From an uncultured Caulobacter sp. (GTDB taxonomy: Bacteria; Pseudomonadota; Alphaproteobacteria; Caulobacterales; Caulobacteraceae), in NCBI GenBank assembly GCA_937925635.1, contig CALALX010000126.1, positions 1 through 37,972 on the forward strand: 37,972 nt of DNA, given 5' to 3'. The translations under genes were made by a program, and so were the position numbers. The notes below the pieces were generated by a model. It did not search any database. It was not told the DNA's origin and saw only the letters and a list, made by a program, of their open reading frames with translations. This document shows positions 6,936-14,834 of this stretch, piece after piece (the stretch's first letter is position 1; each line of letters opens with the position of its first letter).

Positions 6936-9228
6936 CGGAGCCTCCCCCTTCGGCGGCGGGGCCATTGATCGCTTCGGCCACGGCCCGGAGCAGGGCGGCG
7001 ATTTCTATCGGCTTGCTCACCACGCCGTCGAAGGGGCCGTGTTCGACAATGACGTCCGCGGAGAAGGCCAGGATCGGAATATCTGCGTTGGGGCCGCCGT
7101 CGGCGCGAATGGCTTCAGCGGCCTCGCGTCCCCCCAGTTCGGGCATGTGCAGGTCCATCAGGATCAGGTCGAATGGCTGCTCCCCCGCCAGCCTGACCGC
7201 CTCGACACCGTTCTCGGCCTCCGTCACCTCAGCGCCGAGAGGCTTGAGAATGAGCCGCGCCAGTTCACGGTTGGTCGCGTTGTCCTCCACCAGCAGGACA
7301 CGGCTGTCGGCCAGCACCAGGTCGCTCTCGCCCGCGGCCGCGAGCGCACCGGCGGCCGGATCAGCCGGAAACTCGAACCAGAAGGTCGATCCCGCGCCGG
7401 CCGCGGAAATGACGCCGATCGAGCCGCCCATGGCCTCCACGATGCCCTTGCAGATCGCCAGGCCCAGCCCAGTGCCGCCGTGCTTCCGGGCGAGCGAGCC
7501 GTCGACCTGGGAAAAGCGCTGGAACAGACAGGCCTGCTGGTCTTCGTTCAAGCCGGGTCCGGTATCGCGGACTTCACAGCGGAACCGACGGCCGTCGGCA
7601 TTATAGTCTGCCTCGACCTCGACGCCTCCTGTGTCGGTGAACTTCACGGCGTTGCCGACCAGGTTGAGCAGGACCTGGCGGACGCGATCATCGTCCAGCA
7701 TCAGCATGGCGGGCGGAATCCCGTTCCAGCGCTGCGACAAGGTCAGACCGCGATCGGAGGCCAGGCCTTCGAACATGCCCACACTCTCTGCCAGCAGCGC
7801 CCGCGGCGCGACCGCGCGGGGCCGAATCTCGACCTGACCGGCTTCCAACTTCGAGAAGTCGAGGATGTCGTTGACGGTGGCCATCAGCGCCTTGGCGCCC
7901 ACGAGCAGCTTGTCGACATAGCTCCGCGCCGCGTCCGGCAGGTCCGCGAGTTCGGCGGTCAGCCGAGCGAACCCGACCACGGCCGTCAGCGGCGTGCGCA
8001 ACTCGTGGCTCATTGTCGCGAGGAACAGCGCCTTGGCCTCCGCCGCGGCCTCGGCGGCCACCTTCGCCTCGGCGAGCAGGAGTTCAGCGGTCTTGCGTTG
8101 AGTGATGTCGCGGCCGGCGTCGGTGACGTGGGTCACCTGGCCCGAGGCCGGATCGACATGGGCGCGGGGGGACGATTCGACCCAGATCTCCCGGCCGTCC
8201 TTGCGGACCACCCGGAAGGCGATGACGCAGGGCGGCGCCTCGCCCCGGCTCAAGACCTGCTCCTGGAAGGCTTCGGCGACGCGATCCCGGTCTTCCGGGT
8301 GGATCCAGTGGAGGGCGCTGCGTCCGATCGCCTCCTCGGGCCGATATCCCGTCATCGCGAGGGCCGAAGGCGAGAGGTACGACAGCACGCCGTCCGGACG
8401 GTTGACCAGGACCAGGTCGCCGGCATTCTCGGCGAGCAGCCTGAACTGGGCCTCGCTGTTGGCCAGCGCGGCCTCGGCATTGTGGCGTTTGGTCTGGTCC
8501 TGGACCTGGACGACGTAGAGTTTCGGATCGCCGCGCTCGTCGCGCACCAGCGACACCGTCAGCTCTACCCAGACGATCGAGCCGTCGGCGCGCAGGTAGC
8601 GCTTGTCGAGGCGATAGCTGGGGATTTGACCGTCGCGGAGCTGGCGCACCCGCTCCAGGTCGGCGTCAAGGTCGTCGGGATGGGTGATGTCCCGGAAGTC
8701 GAGCACCAGCATCTCTGCCTCGGAATAGCCGAGCAGGTCGCAGAGGGCGGGGTTGATCCTTTGGAACCTCCCGTCCGGCGTGATCAGCGCCTTGCCGACC
8801 GCGCCGTGCTCGAAGGCGCTGCGCAGGATGGCGGCCTCGGCCTCCGCGCGCGCCTCCGCCTCGCGCCGCTCGGTCACGTCGCGCAGGACGTTGACCATCT
8901 CCACGGGTCGACCACGGCGATCTCGGATGATCCTCGGATTGCCCTCCATCGACACCCAGCGGCCGTCGCCCGTGCGGTACCGGTGCGTGCGGCTGGCCGG
9001 GGACAGCCGCTCGCCGCGGAACGACGCCGTTGTGTTGGCGATGAAGGCGGCATGATCGTCGGGATGGACGAGATCGAGCGCGGCCATACCAACAAGCGCC
9101 GAGGGATCGTGCCCGTAGGCGCGCGCCGAGCCGGACATGAATCGAATGACGCTGTCCGGACCGACGCAGACGAACACGTCGCCGGTCTGCGCCGCGATGA
9201 GTTCCATCGCGGCCGTGCTCGATTTCAT
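6916..9228 (-). CDS. Hybrid sensor histidine kinase with three PAS domains and a receiver
   Basis: 770 residues with no membrane segment, so a cytoplasmic sensor. Domain order is PAS/PAC 1 (about 8-125), PAS/PAC 2 (about 135-255), PAS/PAC 3 (about 260-380), HisKA with SHELRTPLT (His408), HATPase with N-box NLVGNAVKF, DTGPG and GGTGLGLAI, then a C-terminal receiver (about 643-750, Asp692 in LILMDLHMP). ATG at 9228 follows AAGGGGAG; a start at 9264 is possible but lacks a good ribosome binding site. The signal is unknown: the PAS domains show no obvious cofactor-binding signature that I can assign. The overlapping downstream receiver gene suggests a phosphorelay. Confidence 0.9.
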   Translation of the reverse strand: MKSSTAAMELIAAQTGDVFVCVGPDSVIRFMSGSARAYGHDPSALVGMAALDLVHPDDHAAFIANTTASFRGERLSPASRTHRYRTGDGRWVSMEGNPRIIRDRRGRPVEMVNVLRDVTERREAEARAEAEAAILRSAFEHGAVGKALITPDGRFQRINPALCDLLGYSEAEMLVLDFRDITHPDDLDADLERVRQLRDGQIPSYRLDKRYLRADGSIVWVELTVSLVRDERGDPKLYVVQVQDQTKRHNAEAALANSEAQFRLLAENAGDLVLVNRPDGVLSYLSPSALAMTGYRPEEAIGRSALHWIHPEDRDRVAEAFQEQVLSRGEAPPCVIAFRVVRKDGREIWVESSPRAHVDPASGQVTHVTDAGRDITQRKTAELLLAEAKVAAEAAAEAKALFLATMSHELRTPLTAVVGFARLTAELADLPDAARSYVDKLLVGAKALMATVNDILDFSKLEAGQVEIRPRAVAPRALLAESVGMFEGLASDRGLTLSQRWNGIPPAMLMLDDDRVRQVLLNLVGNAVKFTDTGGVEVEADYNADGRRFRCEVRDTGPGLNEDQQACLFQRFSQVDGSLARKHGGTGLGLAICKGIVEAMGGSIGVISAAGAGSTFWFEFPADPAAGALAAAGESDLVLADSRVLLVEDNATNRELARLILKPLGAEVTEAENGVEAVRLAGEQPFDLILMDLHMPELGGREAAEAIRADGGPNADIPILAFSADVIVEHGPFDGVVSKPIEIAALLRAVAEAINGPAAEGGGSDALAAG

Positions 9229-9328
9229 GGTCCTCGCTCCCCTTGCGTCAATATCGTCGCCCACTGCTTGGCAAAGGGTTCACCCGGATTGGCGCGGCGT
9301 CCCGCCGCACCGTTTCGGGCCAGGCACG

Positions 9329-9357
9329 AAAAAGGGGCGACGCATCGCGCCGCCCCT
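9329..9357 (-). terminator. Rho-independent terminator after the small heat-shock gene
   Basis: Read on the minus strand, GGGGCGGCG pairs with CGTCGCCCC across a short loop (one G-T style mismatch) and is followed by TTTTT. It lies 40 bp past the stop of the Hsp20 gene. This isolates that gene from the hybrid kinase downstream. Confidence 0.8.
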
Positions 9358-9397
9358 CACCCGTCGCCGGGATCGCTGGTCGTGCAGACGAGACCGC

Positions 9398-9859
9398 TTA
9401 CGCGGCCTTCTTGCCCTTGGCCTCGATCAGCTTCTCACCGCCGGTGTTGATCGCGATCGTGCGGGGCTTCAGAGCCTCCGGCAGTTCACGCTTCAGCGCG
9501 ATCGACAGCAGGCCGTTGTCCAGAGCGGCGTCGGTGACGATCACGTAGTCGGCCAGCTGGAACCGACGTTCGAAGTTGCGCTCGGCGAGGCCGCGATGGA
9601 GGAACTTGCGGGCGTCATCGTTGGCCGCCTTGCGGCCGGTGACGGTGAGCAGGTTCTCCTTGACCTCGATGGTCAGCTCTTCCGGACGGAAGCCCGCCAC
9701 CGCGATCTCGATCCGGTAGGCGTTCTCGTCCGTGCGCTCGATGTTGTAGGGCGGATAGCCGGCGGCGCTGTCCTGGGCCGAAGCCTGGTCGAGCAGGGCG
9801 GCAAGGCGGTCGAAGCCGACGACCGAGCGATAGAGGGGGGAGAAATCGACAGTACGCAT
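9398..9859 (-). CDS. Small heat-shock protein, Hsp20/IbpA family
   Basis: A 153-residue ATP-independent holdase chaperone. It has the alpha-crystallin domain (about 33-130) with YNIERTDENAYRIEIAVAGF, the ENLLTVTGRK strand and the terminal motif GLLSIALKRELPE, plus an N-terminal segment (VDFSPLYRS...FDRL) typical of IbpA-type proteins. ATG at 9859 is used because AAGAAGG lies 10 nt upstream; a GTG three codons earlier sits too close to it. The long leader has features of a ROSE-type thermometer and an RpoH-like promoter (separate entries). A clear terminator follows. Confidence 0.93.
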   Translation of the reverse strand: MRTVDFSPLYRSVVGFDRLAALLDQASAQDSAAGYPPYNIERTDENAYRIEIAVAGFRPEELTIEVKENLLTVTGRKAANDDARKFLHRGLAERNFERRFQLADYVIVTDAALDNGLLSIALKRELPEALKPRTIAINTGGEKLIEAKGKKAA

Positions 9860-9968
9860 GTGTGTCACATCCTTCTTTCACAGCAAGGTTGCGTTGTTTG
9901 GGCGGATCGTCGCCGGCCCCGAAGCGGCCGTCTGTGACCCGGAAGGCCCGGATACCCAGCGCCTTCGC
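9860..9968 (-). promoter_or_regulatory. Candidate ROSE-type RNA thermometer in the hsp20 leader
   Basis: The minus-strand leader contains TTGCT (9886-9882) followed after 8 nt by AGGA (9873-9870) of the ribosome binding site. This is the hallmark U(U/C)GCU/AGGA pairing with one bulged G seen in ROSE elements of alphaproteobacterial small heat-shock genes. Upstream there is a GC-rich hairpin (GGCCGCTTCGGGGCC). The final stem is short here, with a mismatch outside it, so this is a candidate only. Confidence 0.45.
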
Positions 9969-9974
9969 CCTCTC

Positions 9975-10002
9975 AGTTGGTGAACCTTTGTCCATGTTCA
10001 AG
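9975..10002 (-). promoter_or_regulatory. Possible RpoH-type promoter for hsp20
   Basis: On the minus strand, CTTGAA (10002-9997) is followed after 16 nt by CCAACT (9980-9975). The -35 element matches the CTTGA-type heat-shock consensus of alphaproteobacteria; the -10 match is weak. It would give a leader of roughly 110 nt. Confidence 0.35.
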
Positions 10003-10071
10003 ACCCCGGCTTGATCGGTTCGTTCGGCCCGTTAGGGTCTCGGCCGAACAGGGTTCAGGGAGATGACGACG

Positions 10072-10914
10072 ATGATCACGCGCAGGCTCGCGGTCGCGCT
10101 GGCGGCTGGCGCCCTTCTGGCGGGCGGCGCCGCCGCGATCGCCCAGCCGAGCGAGGACCTCGCGCTGAAAAGCGTCCTGACCGGCGCTCAGCGCGGGGCC
10201 CAAAACGTTGCCCGCGACGGCGCCCGGCATCCTTACGAGAGCCTGAAATTCTGGGGACTCAAGCCGAACCAGACGGTGATTGAGGTGGTCCCTGGCGGCG
10301 GCTATTGGACCGAGATCCTGGCGCCCTACGCCAAGGCGACCGGCGGGACCTACGTCGCCGGCGTGGCCGATCTCGCCAATCCCAATCTCAGCGAGGGCGC
10401 GCGCAAGGGTCGCGCCGCCTTCGAGGCGAAGTACGCCGACGCCGCGACCTACGGCCCGATCCGCTATGTGGGCTTCGGACAGATGTCCGGTCCGCTGGGC
10501 GAGCCGGGCTCCGCCGACCTCGTGCTCACGTCCCGCAACATCCACAACTTCATGTACCAGGGCGTGCTGGACAAGAGCATGGCCGACTTCTTCGCCGTGC
10601 TGAAGCCGGGCGGCGTCCTGGCGGTCGAGGAGCATCGCGCCACCGTCCAGAAGCCCGACGTTTCCGACGGTTACGTGGCGGTCGCGACGGTGGTTGCGGC
10701 GGCGGAGAAGGCAGGCTTCAAACTGGAGGCGCAGTCCGAAGTCAACGCCAACCCCAAGGACACAAAGGATCACCCGTTCGGCGTATGGACCCTGCCGCCG
10801 ACCAAGCGGACCGCGCCTTCGGGCCAGCCGGCCAATCCTGCCTTCGACCGGACAAAATATGACGCTATCGGCGAGAGCGACCGGATGACGCTGCGCTTCG
10901 TGAAGCCGAGATAG
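10072..10914 (+). CDS. Exported methyltransferase-like protein (first of three exported proteins)
   Basis: About 280 residues. An N-terminal signal peptide, MITRRLAVALAAGALLAGG, has a twin-arginine-like start and a likely cleavage near AIAQ. The mature part is a class I SAM-dependent methyltransferase fold with motif I-like VIEVVPGGGYWTEILAPY and a later VLKPGGVLAVEEH strand-turn. It ends in a conserved block, NANPKDTKDHPFGVWTLPP. It belongs with the 'predicted methyltransferase' group (COG4798-like, from memory) found in proteobacteria. ATG at 10072 is 9 nt from AGGGAG; an ATG at 10063 abuts that site directly. Substrate unknown. Export is odd because SAM is a cytoplasmic cofactor. Confidence 0.78.
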   Translation: MITRRLAVALAAGALLAGGAAAIAQPSEDLALKSVLTGAQRGAQNVARDGARHPYESLKFWGLKPNQTVIEVVPGGGYWTEILAPYAKATGGTYVAGVADLANPNLSEGARKGRAAFEAKYADAATYGPIRYVGFGQMSGPLGEPGSADLVLTSRNIHNFMYQGVLDKSMADFFAVLKPGGVLAVEEHRATVQKPDVSDGYVAVATVVAAAEKAGFKLEAQSEVNANPKDTKDHPFGVWTLPPTKRTAPSGQPANPAFDRTKYDAIGESDRMTLRFVKPR

Positions 10915-10989
10915 CGATTTTTGACCTCGTCGACCGGTCGCGGTAAGCCGTCTGTCGGCGGCGCGGGGGCGGCCTTGTCGGAAGTGTCC

Positions 10990-11883
10990 ATGTCTGATGT
11001 CCTGACCGGAGCCTCCCGGCGCCTGTTCCTGGCGGGGGGGCTCAGCCTGGCGGTCGCCGGCTGTGGCGCGAAGGCCGACAAGAAGGTCGAACCGGCCGCC
11101 AAGGCGGCGAAGGGCAAGGGCGGTCCGGACACCGTCGCCGGCGCCGTGGCCGGCGACTGGCGCCAGCCGGCCGACAAGCTGCGCGACGCCTGGCGGCACC
11201 CGGTCGAGAGCCTGACCTTCTGGGGGTTGGCGCCTGGCATGACGGTGGTCGAATTCTGGCCCGGGGCCGGTTGGTACACCGATATCCTGGCGCCGTTCCT
11301 GGCCGAGACGGGGGGCAAGCTCTACGCGGCCAACCTTGAACCCACAGACGCGGCGGCGGCCAAGATCGTCGAGGCCTACAAGGCCAGGCTGGCCGCCCAG
11401 AAGAAGCTCTACGGCGACGTCGCGGTCACCGCCTTCGGTCCGACCAGCGGGCCGGTGGCTCCCGATGGTTCGGCCGATCTGGTGCTGTTCCTGCGCAATC
11501 TGCACAACTGGATGGCCGCCGGCATCGCCGACAAGGCCTTCAAGGCCGCCTTCGCGGCGCTGAAGCCCGGCGGCGTGCTGGGCATCGAGGAGCACCGGGC
11601 CGAGAGCGGCAAGGTCCAGGACGTCCTGGCCGCGGACGGCTATGTGCAGCAAGCATACGCCATCCAGCTGGCCACGGAGGCTGGCTTCAAGTTGGCCGCG
11701 CAATCCGAGATCAACGCCAATCCCAAGGACACGCGCGATCATCCGTTCGGTGTCTGGACCCTGCCGCCGACCCGGCTCAGCGCGCCGCGCGGCCAGCCGG
11801 CCCGGCCCGGCTTCGATCACGCCAAATACGACGCGATCGGCGAGAGCGATCGCATGACCCTGAAGCTGGTGAAGCCGAAGTGA
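10990..11883 (+). CDS. Methyltransferase-like Tat lipoprotein (second of three)
   Basis: 297 residues, paralogous to the preceding gene. The N-terminus has a Tat motif (SRRLFLAG, residues 9-16) running into a lipobox AVAGC with Cys25, so a lipoprotein anchored in an envelope membrane is predicted. A Lys/Ala-rich linker (to about residue 50) precedes the methyltransferase-like fold. That fold has VVEFWPGAGWYTDILAPF, LKPGGVLGIEEH and the same C-terminal NANPKDTRDHPFGVWTLPP and YDAIGESDRMTL blocks as its neighbour. ATG at 10990 (GGAAG 5 nt upstream) is preferred to a TTG at 10921, which would bury the signal peptide. It overlaps the next gene by 4 nt. Confidence 0.8.
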   Translation: MSDVLTGASRRLFLAGGLSLAVAGCGAKADKKVEPAAKAAKGKGGPDTVAGAVAGDWRQPADKLRDAWRHPVESLTFWGLAPGMTVVEFWPGAGWYTDILAPFLAETGGKLYAANLEPTDAAAAKIVEAYKARLAAQKKLYGDVAVTAFGPTSGPVAPDGSADLVLFLRNLHNWMAAGIADKAFKAAFAALKPGGVLGIEEHRAESGKVQDVLAADGYVQQAYAIQLATEAGFKLAAQSEINANPKDTRDHPFGVWTLPPTRLSAPRGQPARPGFDHAKYDAIGESDRMTLKLVKPK

Positions 11884-12551
11884 GCCCGAGCCGCCGTGAC
11901 ATGATCCTGATCTCGGCGGCCGCCGCGGCGCTGCCCGCCGTCGCGCTGGCGGCGGATGGGAAGGACCCGGATCCGCCGGTCAGGAAGGTCTTCCGGTTCT
12001 ACGATATCTATCTCGGCATTCCGGCCGCCGAGCGCACCCGGTTCGCGATGAACTACTACCTCCAGGTCAACGGCAAGCCGGCGAGCGGGCAGGAGGTCTT
12101 CATCGTCATGCCCGGCGGCGCGCGTGTGCTGCTCACCCAGGCGGCCGACGGCCGCCTGACGCGGATGCCGACCCTGGCGGAGTGGAAGGAAGGCGTCCTG
12201 ACCGCTAACAAGAAGTCGCCTTCCGACAGGTTCCAGCTGTCGATGGAACTCAACCCGCTGGTCCGCCTCGCCGAGACGGTCGCGGCGGCGGATGTCCAGG
12301 CGGCGATCGACCAGTGCAACGCCGCCATCAAGAAGCGCGCTGGGATGATCGGGTTCGCCGTGCCCAGGATGGAGCAGGTGCTGTTCGCCGGCGCGGGCAC
12401 AGGCCAGGCCGTGGCGGGCGGCAGGGCGACGCCGCTGCCGGTGTTCAAGACCTTTGTCGCCTTCAAGCCCGCTGACCATGCCGGCGCCCAGTCGCTCAGG
12501 TTCGGCAAGCCGCCGGCCCGGGCGCTGTTGGCCGGCGGCAAGCTGAAGTAG
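11880..12551 (+). CDS. Tat-exported protein of unknown function (third of three)
   Basis: 223 residues. The start is GTG in a GTGA overlap with the previous stop, so translation is probably coupled. The N-terminus MSPSRRDMILISAAAAALP has a twin-arginine motif and a cleavage site near ALAA. The mature part (FRFYDIYLGIPAAERTRFAMNYYL, later an FKTF/ADHAGAQSLRFGKPP segment) has no fold or motif I can name. Because it is the last gene of a run whose other members are two exported methyltransferase-like proteins, it may be a partner, carrier or substrate for them. That is inference from position only. Confidence 0.72.
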   Translation: MSPSRRDMILISAAAAALPAVALAADGKDPDPPVRKVFRFYDIYLGIPAAERTRFAMNYYLQVNGKPASGQEVFIVMPGGARVLLTQAADGRLTRMPTLAEWKEGVLTANKKSPSDRFQLSMELNPLVRLAETVAAADVQAAIDQCNAAIKKRAGMIGFAVPRMEQVLFAGAGTGQAVAGGRATPLPVFKTFVAFKPADHAGAQSLRFGKPPARALLAGGKLK

Positions 12552-12710
12552 CGGGCCCGGCGAGCCGACGCGACCGCGCCTGCGATTTATTCGCAATAGT
12601 CAACAAAAATGGCGGGGGCGTCATCTTTTTTCGTTGGGCGACCGCAGTTCGCTTGTGTGGCGAGGCGGGCCAAGTTACCAACTTCTCCGCATCAAAACGG
12701 GAGGCCGCCA

Positions 12711-13019
12711 ATGGCGACGCTGCAAGAGATTACCGACCGCGTGAAGTCCGCCGTCGGCGACGATTCCGGTCTGGGCAAGAGCCTGAAGTTTGACCTCAAG
12801 GGTGACGGCTTCATCCATATCAACGGTGGCACCGTCACCAACGAAGACGCTCCGGCCGACCTGACCATGACCATCTCGCTGGCTGACCTGCTGGAGATGG
12901 GCGCGGGCAAGCTGGACGCCACCATGGCCTTCATGTCGGGCCGCCTGAAGCTGTCGGACATGGGTCTCGCCATGTCGCTGCAGCCGCAGATGGGCGCTCT
13001 CTTCGCGAAGATGGCCTAG
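12711..13019 (+). CDS. SCP2 sterol-carrier-domain protein
   Basis: 102 residues matching a single SCP2 domain: FDLKGDGFIHINGG, then DLTMTISLADLLEMGAGKLDATMAFMSGRLKLSGD-like order with LKLSDMGLAMSLQPQM. Such proteins form a hydrophobic tunnel that binds lipids or acyl-CoA. ATG at 12711 has GGGAGG 7 nt upstream; the open frame to 12609 lacks support. The following gene encodes a putative lipolytic hydrolase 8 bp downstream on the same strand, so the pair could be an operon in lipid handling (inference). Confidence 0.88.
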   Translation: MATLQEITDRVKSAVGDDSGLGKSLKFDLKGDGFIHINGGTVTNEDAPADLTMTISLADLLEMGAGKLDATMAFMSGRLKLSDMGLAMSLQPQMGALFAKMA

Positions 13020-13027
13020 CCATCGCG

Positions 13028-13969
13028 ATGTCCGATCAAGCGCCTCTGGTCTCGACCGCCGAGGCGCCCGTTCCGTCTGACGGAACGGCGGAATGGTTCA
13101 GCGGCGCGGGGGCGGTTCGCCTCCGCGCCGCTTTGTTTTTGCCGCCTGGCAGGCCCCGCGGGACCGTGGTGCTGAGCGGCGGCCGCACCGAGCCGATCGA
13201 GAAGTACTTCGAGGTCGTCGGCGAACTGCAGCAGCGCGGCTTCGTGGTGCTGGTTCACGACTGGCGCGGCCAAGGGCTGTCGCACCGCCTGCTCGAGGAC
13301 CGGTTGAAAGGCCACGCCAGGGGCTTCCGCGACTTCGTCGAAGACTACCGCGCCCTGCTGGCGCACTTCGGCGACCGCCTGCCGAGGCCCTGGATCGCCC
13401 TCGGCCACTCGATGGGCGGGTGTCTGACCCTCCTGGCGCTCGCGCACGGCGTGGGGCCCTTCAAGGCGGCGCTGCTGTCGGCGCCGATGCTGGGTCTGCT
13501 GACCGGCAAGCGGCCAAAGTGGCAGGTGCGGCTCATGGCCTGGTGGAAGGCGCTCACCGAGCCGGAAGCCTACATCCAGAACAATCCGGGCGACCCGCAT
13601 GGCGAGACGTTCGAAGGCAACATCGTCACGCACGACCCCCGGAGGTATGCCCGGAACAAGGGCATTATCGCCGCCGAACCTGAGCTGGGCCTCAACGCCG
13701 GCACCTGGGGCTGGCTCGATTTCGCGCTGTCGGCCTCCGCCTGGCTCAAGCGCTCGCCCCGGGTCGCGGCGATCGACATTCCCGTGCTGGTGCTGGCCGC
13801 CGAACAGGAGAAGCTGGTCGACAACGCCGACCAGCGCGAAATCGTCGCCCGCATCCCGAGGGGCCGCTGGATCGAGATTCCCGGCGCCTATCATGAGCTT
13901 TTCCAGGAAACCGACGACATCCGCGCGTGCGTCTGGCGTGAGTTCGACGACCTGGCGGCCGCGCTCTAG
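13028..13969 (+). CDS. Alpha/beta hydrolase, lysophospholipase-like
   Basis: 313 residues of the serine-hydrolase (Hydrolase_4/PldB-like) family. The nucleophile elbow is GHSMGG with Ser128. The family signature HDWRGQGLS lies about 50 residues before it. A late Asp in DIPVLVLAAEQEKLVDN and His in PGAYHELFQE complete the triad. No signal peptide is seen, so it is cytoplasmic or peripheral. The likely role is hydrolysis of a monoacylglycerol or lysophospholipid. The start ATG lies 8 bp after the SCP2 gene stop. Convergent with the hisN-like gene; stops are 3 bp apart. Confidence 0.87.
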   Translation: MSDQAPLVSTAEAPVPSDGTAEWFSGAGAVRLRAALFLPPGRPRGTVVLSGGRTEPIEKYFEVVGELQQRGFVVLVHDWRGQGLSHRLLEDRLKGHARGFRDFVEDYRALLAHFGDRLPRPWIALGHSMGGCLTLLALAHGVGPFKAALLSAPMLGLLTGKRPKWQVRLMAWWKALTEPEAYIQNNPGDPHGETFEGNIVTHDPRRYARNKGIIAAEPELGLNAGTWGWLDFALSASAWLKRSPRVAAIDIPVLVLAAEQEKLVDNADQREIVARIPRGRWIEIPGAYHELFQETDDIRACVWREFDDLAAAL

Positions 13970-13971
13970 CC

Positions 13972-14784
13972 CTAGCGCGCCGCTGACCGCTTCAGCGTGA
14001 CCAGCGCTTCTTCGAGACAGGCCGGATCGCCGGCGAAGGCGAACTTTCCCGCGTCAGTCGTGGCCGGTCGGCCGTACCAGTCGGTGACCACGCCGCCAGC
14101 GCCCTGGATCACCGGAATCACCGCCTCGACATCCCAGCACTTGAGGCCGGTGTCGAGGGCGAGGTCCATCTTGCCCAGCGCGACCATGGCGTAGCCGTAG
14201 GCGTCCAGGCCGAGCCTGGCGAGCCGCGCGGCGGCGCGGACCTGGGTCCAGGACCCGAGCTCCGGCCCGGTCAGGATGGCCGGATCGGTCGTACAGATGA
14301 CGGCGTCGGTCAGCTTGGGGCACGGGCGCACCCGCAGCACGGCCGACGTGCCGCGGCTCACCAGGCGCGAACCCGTCGCGGGGCCGCCGATGTAGATTTC
14401 GTCGAGATAGGGCTGGCCGATCGAGCCCAGCACCGGGACGCCCGCGTGACGCAGGCCGATGAGGGTGGTCCAAAGGGGCAGGCCGGCGATGAAGGCGCGC
14501 GTGCCGTCGACGGGATCCAGCACCCAGACGAACTCGGCGTCCGGACGATCCTCGCCGTACTCCTCGCCGATCACGCCGTGATCGGGATAGCGCTCCGAGA
14601 TCAGGGCGCGGATCGCGCGTTCGGCGGCCTTGTCCGCTTCGGTGACGGGGTCGAACCCGGTCGCGAGCTTGTTTTCCAGTCCGTGGTCGGCCCGGAACAG
14701 CGGCAGGATTTCCGCGGCGGACGCGCGGTTGAGCTCGATCAGGAAGGCGTCGAACTCGGCGAGCTTTTCGGGAGAGAGCGTCAT
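13972..14784 (-). CDS. hisN: Inositol-monophosphatase-family phosphatase, probable histidinol-phosphatase
   Basis: 270 residues of the Mg2+-dependent IMPase superfamily. Metal-binding motifs seen are GEEYG (Glu74/75), DPVDGT (90-95) and CWDVEA near the C-terminus. The pattern DPVDGTRAFIAGLPLWTTLIGL matches the HisN-type histidinol-phosphatases found in actinobacteria and alphaproteobacteria more than true SuhB, but substrate choice cannot be proven from sequence. ATG at 14784 is preferred. A GTG at 14811 in frame would translate through a perfect hairpin (separate entry) that contains the GGGGAGG ribosome binding site. Confidence 0.85.
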   Translation of the reverse strand: MTLSPEKLAEFDAFLIELNRASAAEILPLFRADHGLENKLATGFDPVTEADKAAERAIRALISERYPDHGVIGEEYGEDRPDAEFVWVLDPVDGTRAFIAGLPLWTTLIGLRHAGVPVLGSIGQPYLDEIYIGGPATGSRLVSRGTSAVLRVRPCPKLTDAVICTTDPAILTGPELGSWTQVRAAARLARLGLDAYGYAMVALGKMDLALDTGLKCWDVEAVIPVIQGAGGVVTDWYGRPATTDAGKFAFAGDPACLEEALVTLKRSAAR

Positions 14785-14809
14785 GTGGCGGGGATAGCCT
14801 CCCCGCCAC
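14785..14809 (-). promoter_or_regulatory. Perfect hairpin containing the ribosome binding site of the hisN-like gene
   Basis: GTGGCGGGGA (14785-14794) and TCCCCGCCAC (14800-14809) form a 10-bp perfect stem with a 5-nt loop, ending at the base next to the ATG at 14784. On the transcript the Shine-Dalgarno-like GGGGAGG falls in the 5' arm and loop, so the hairpin could mask it. It also lies 26 bp past the stop of the upstream XRE gene. It lacks a T-run, so it is a poor intrinsic terminator. Confidence 0.6.
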
Positions 14810-14834
14810 ACAATGCAAACAACACTCGAAACGC

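Noticed and set aside
6862..9450. 862-residue plus-strand open frame opposite the hybrid kinase
   Set aside because: Arginine/glycine/histidine-rich antisense shadow in high-G+C DNA; no motif, and the minus strand has a full kinase.
9973..11820. 615-residue minus-strand open frame opposite the exported methyltransferases
   Set aside because: No recognisable domain; composition typical of antisense frames.
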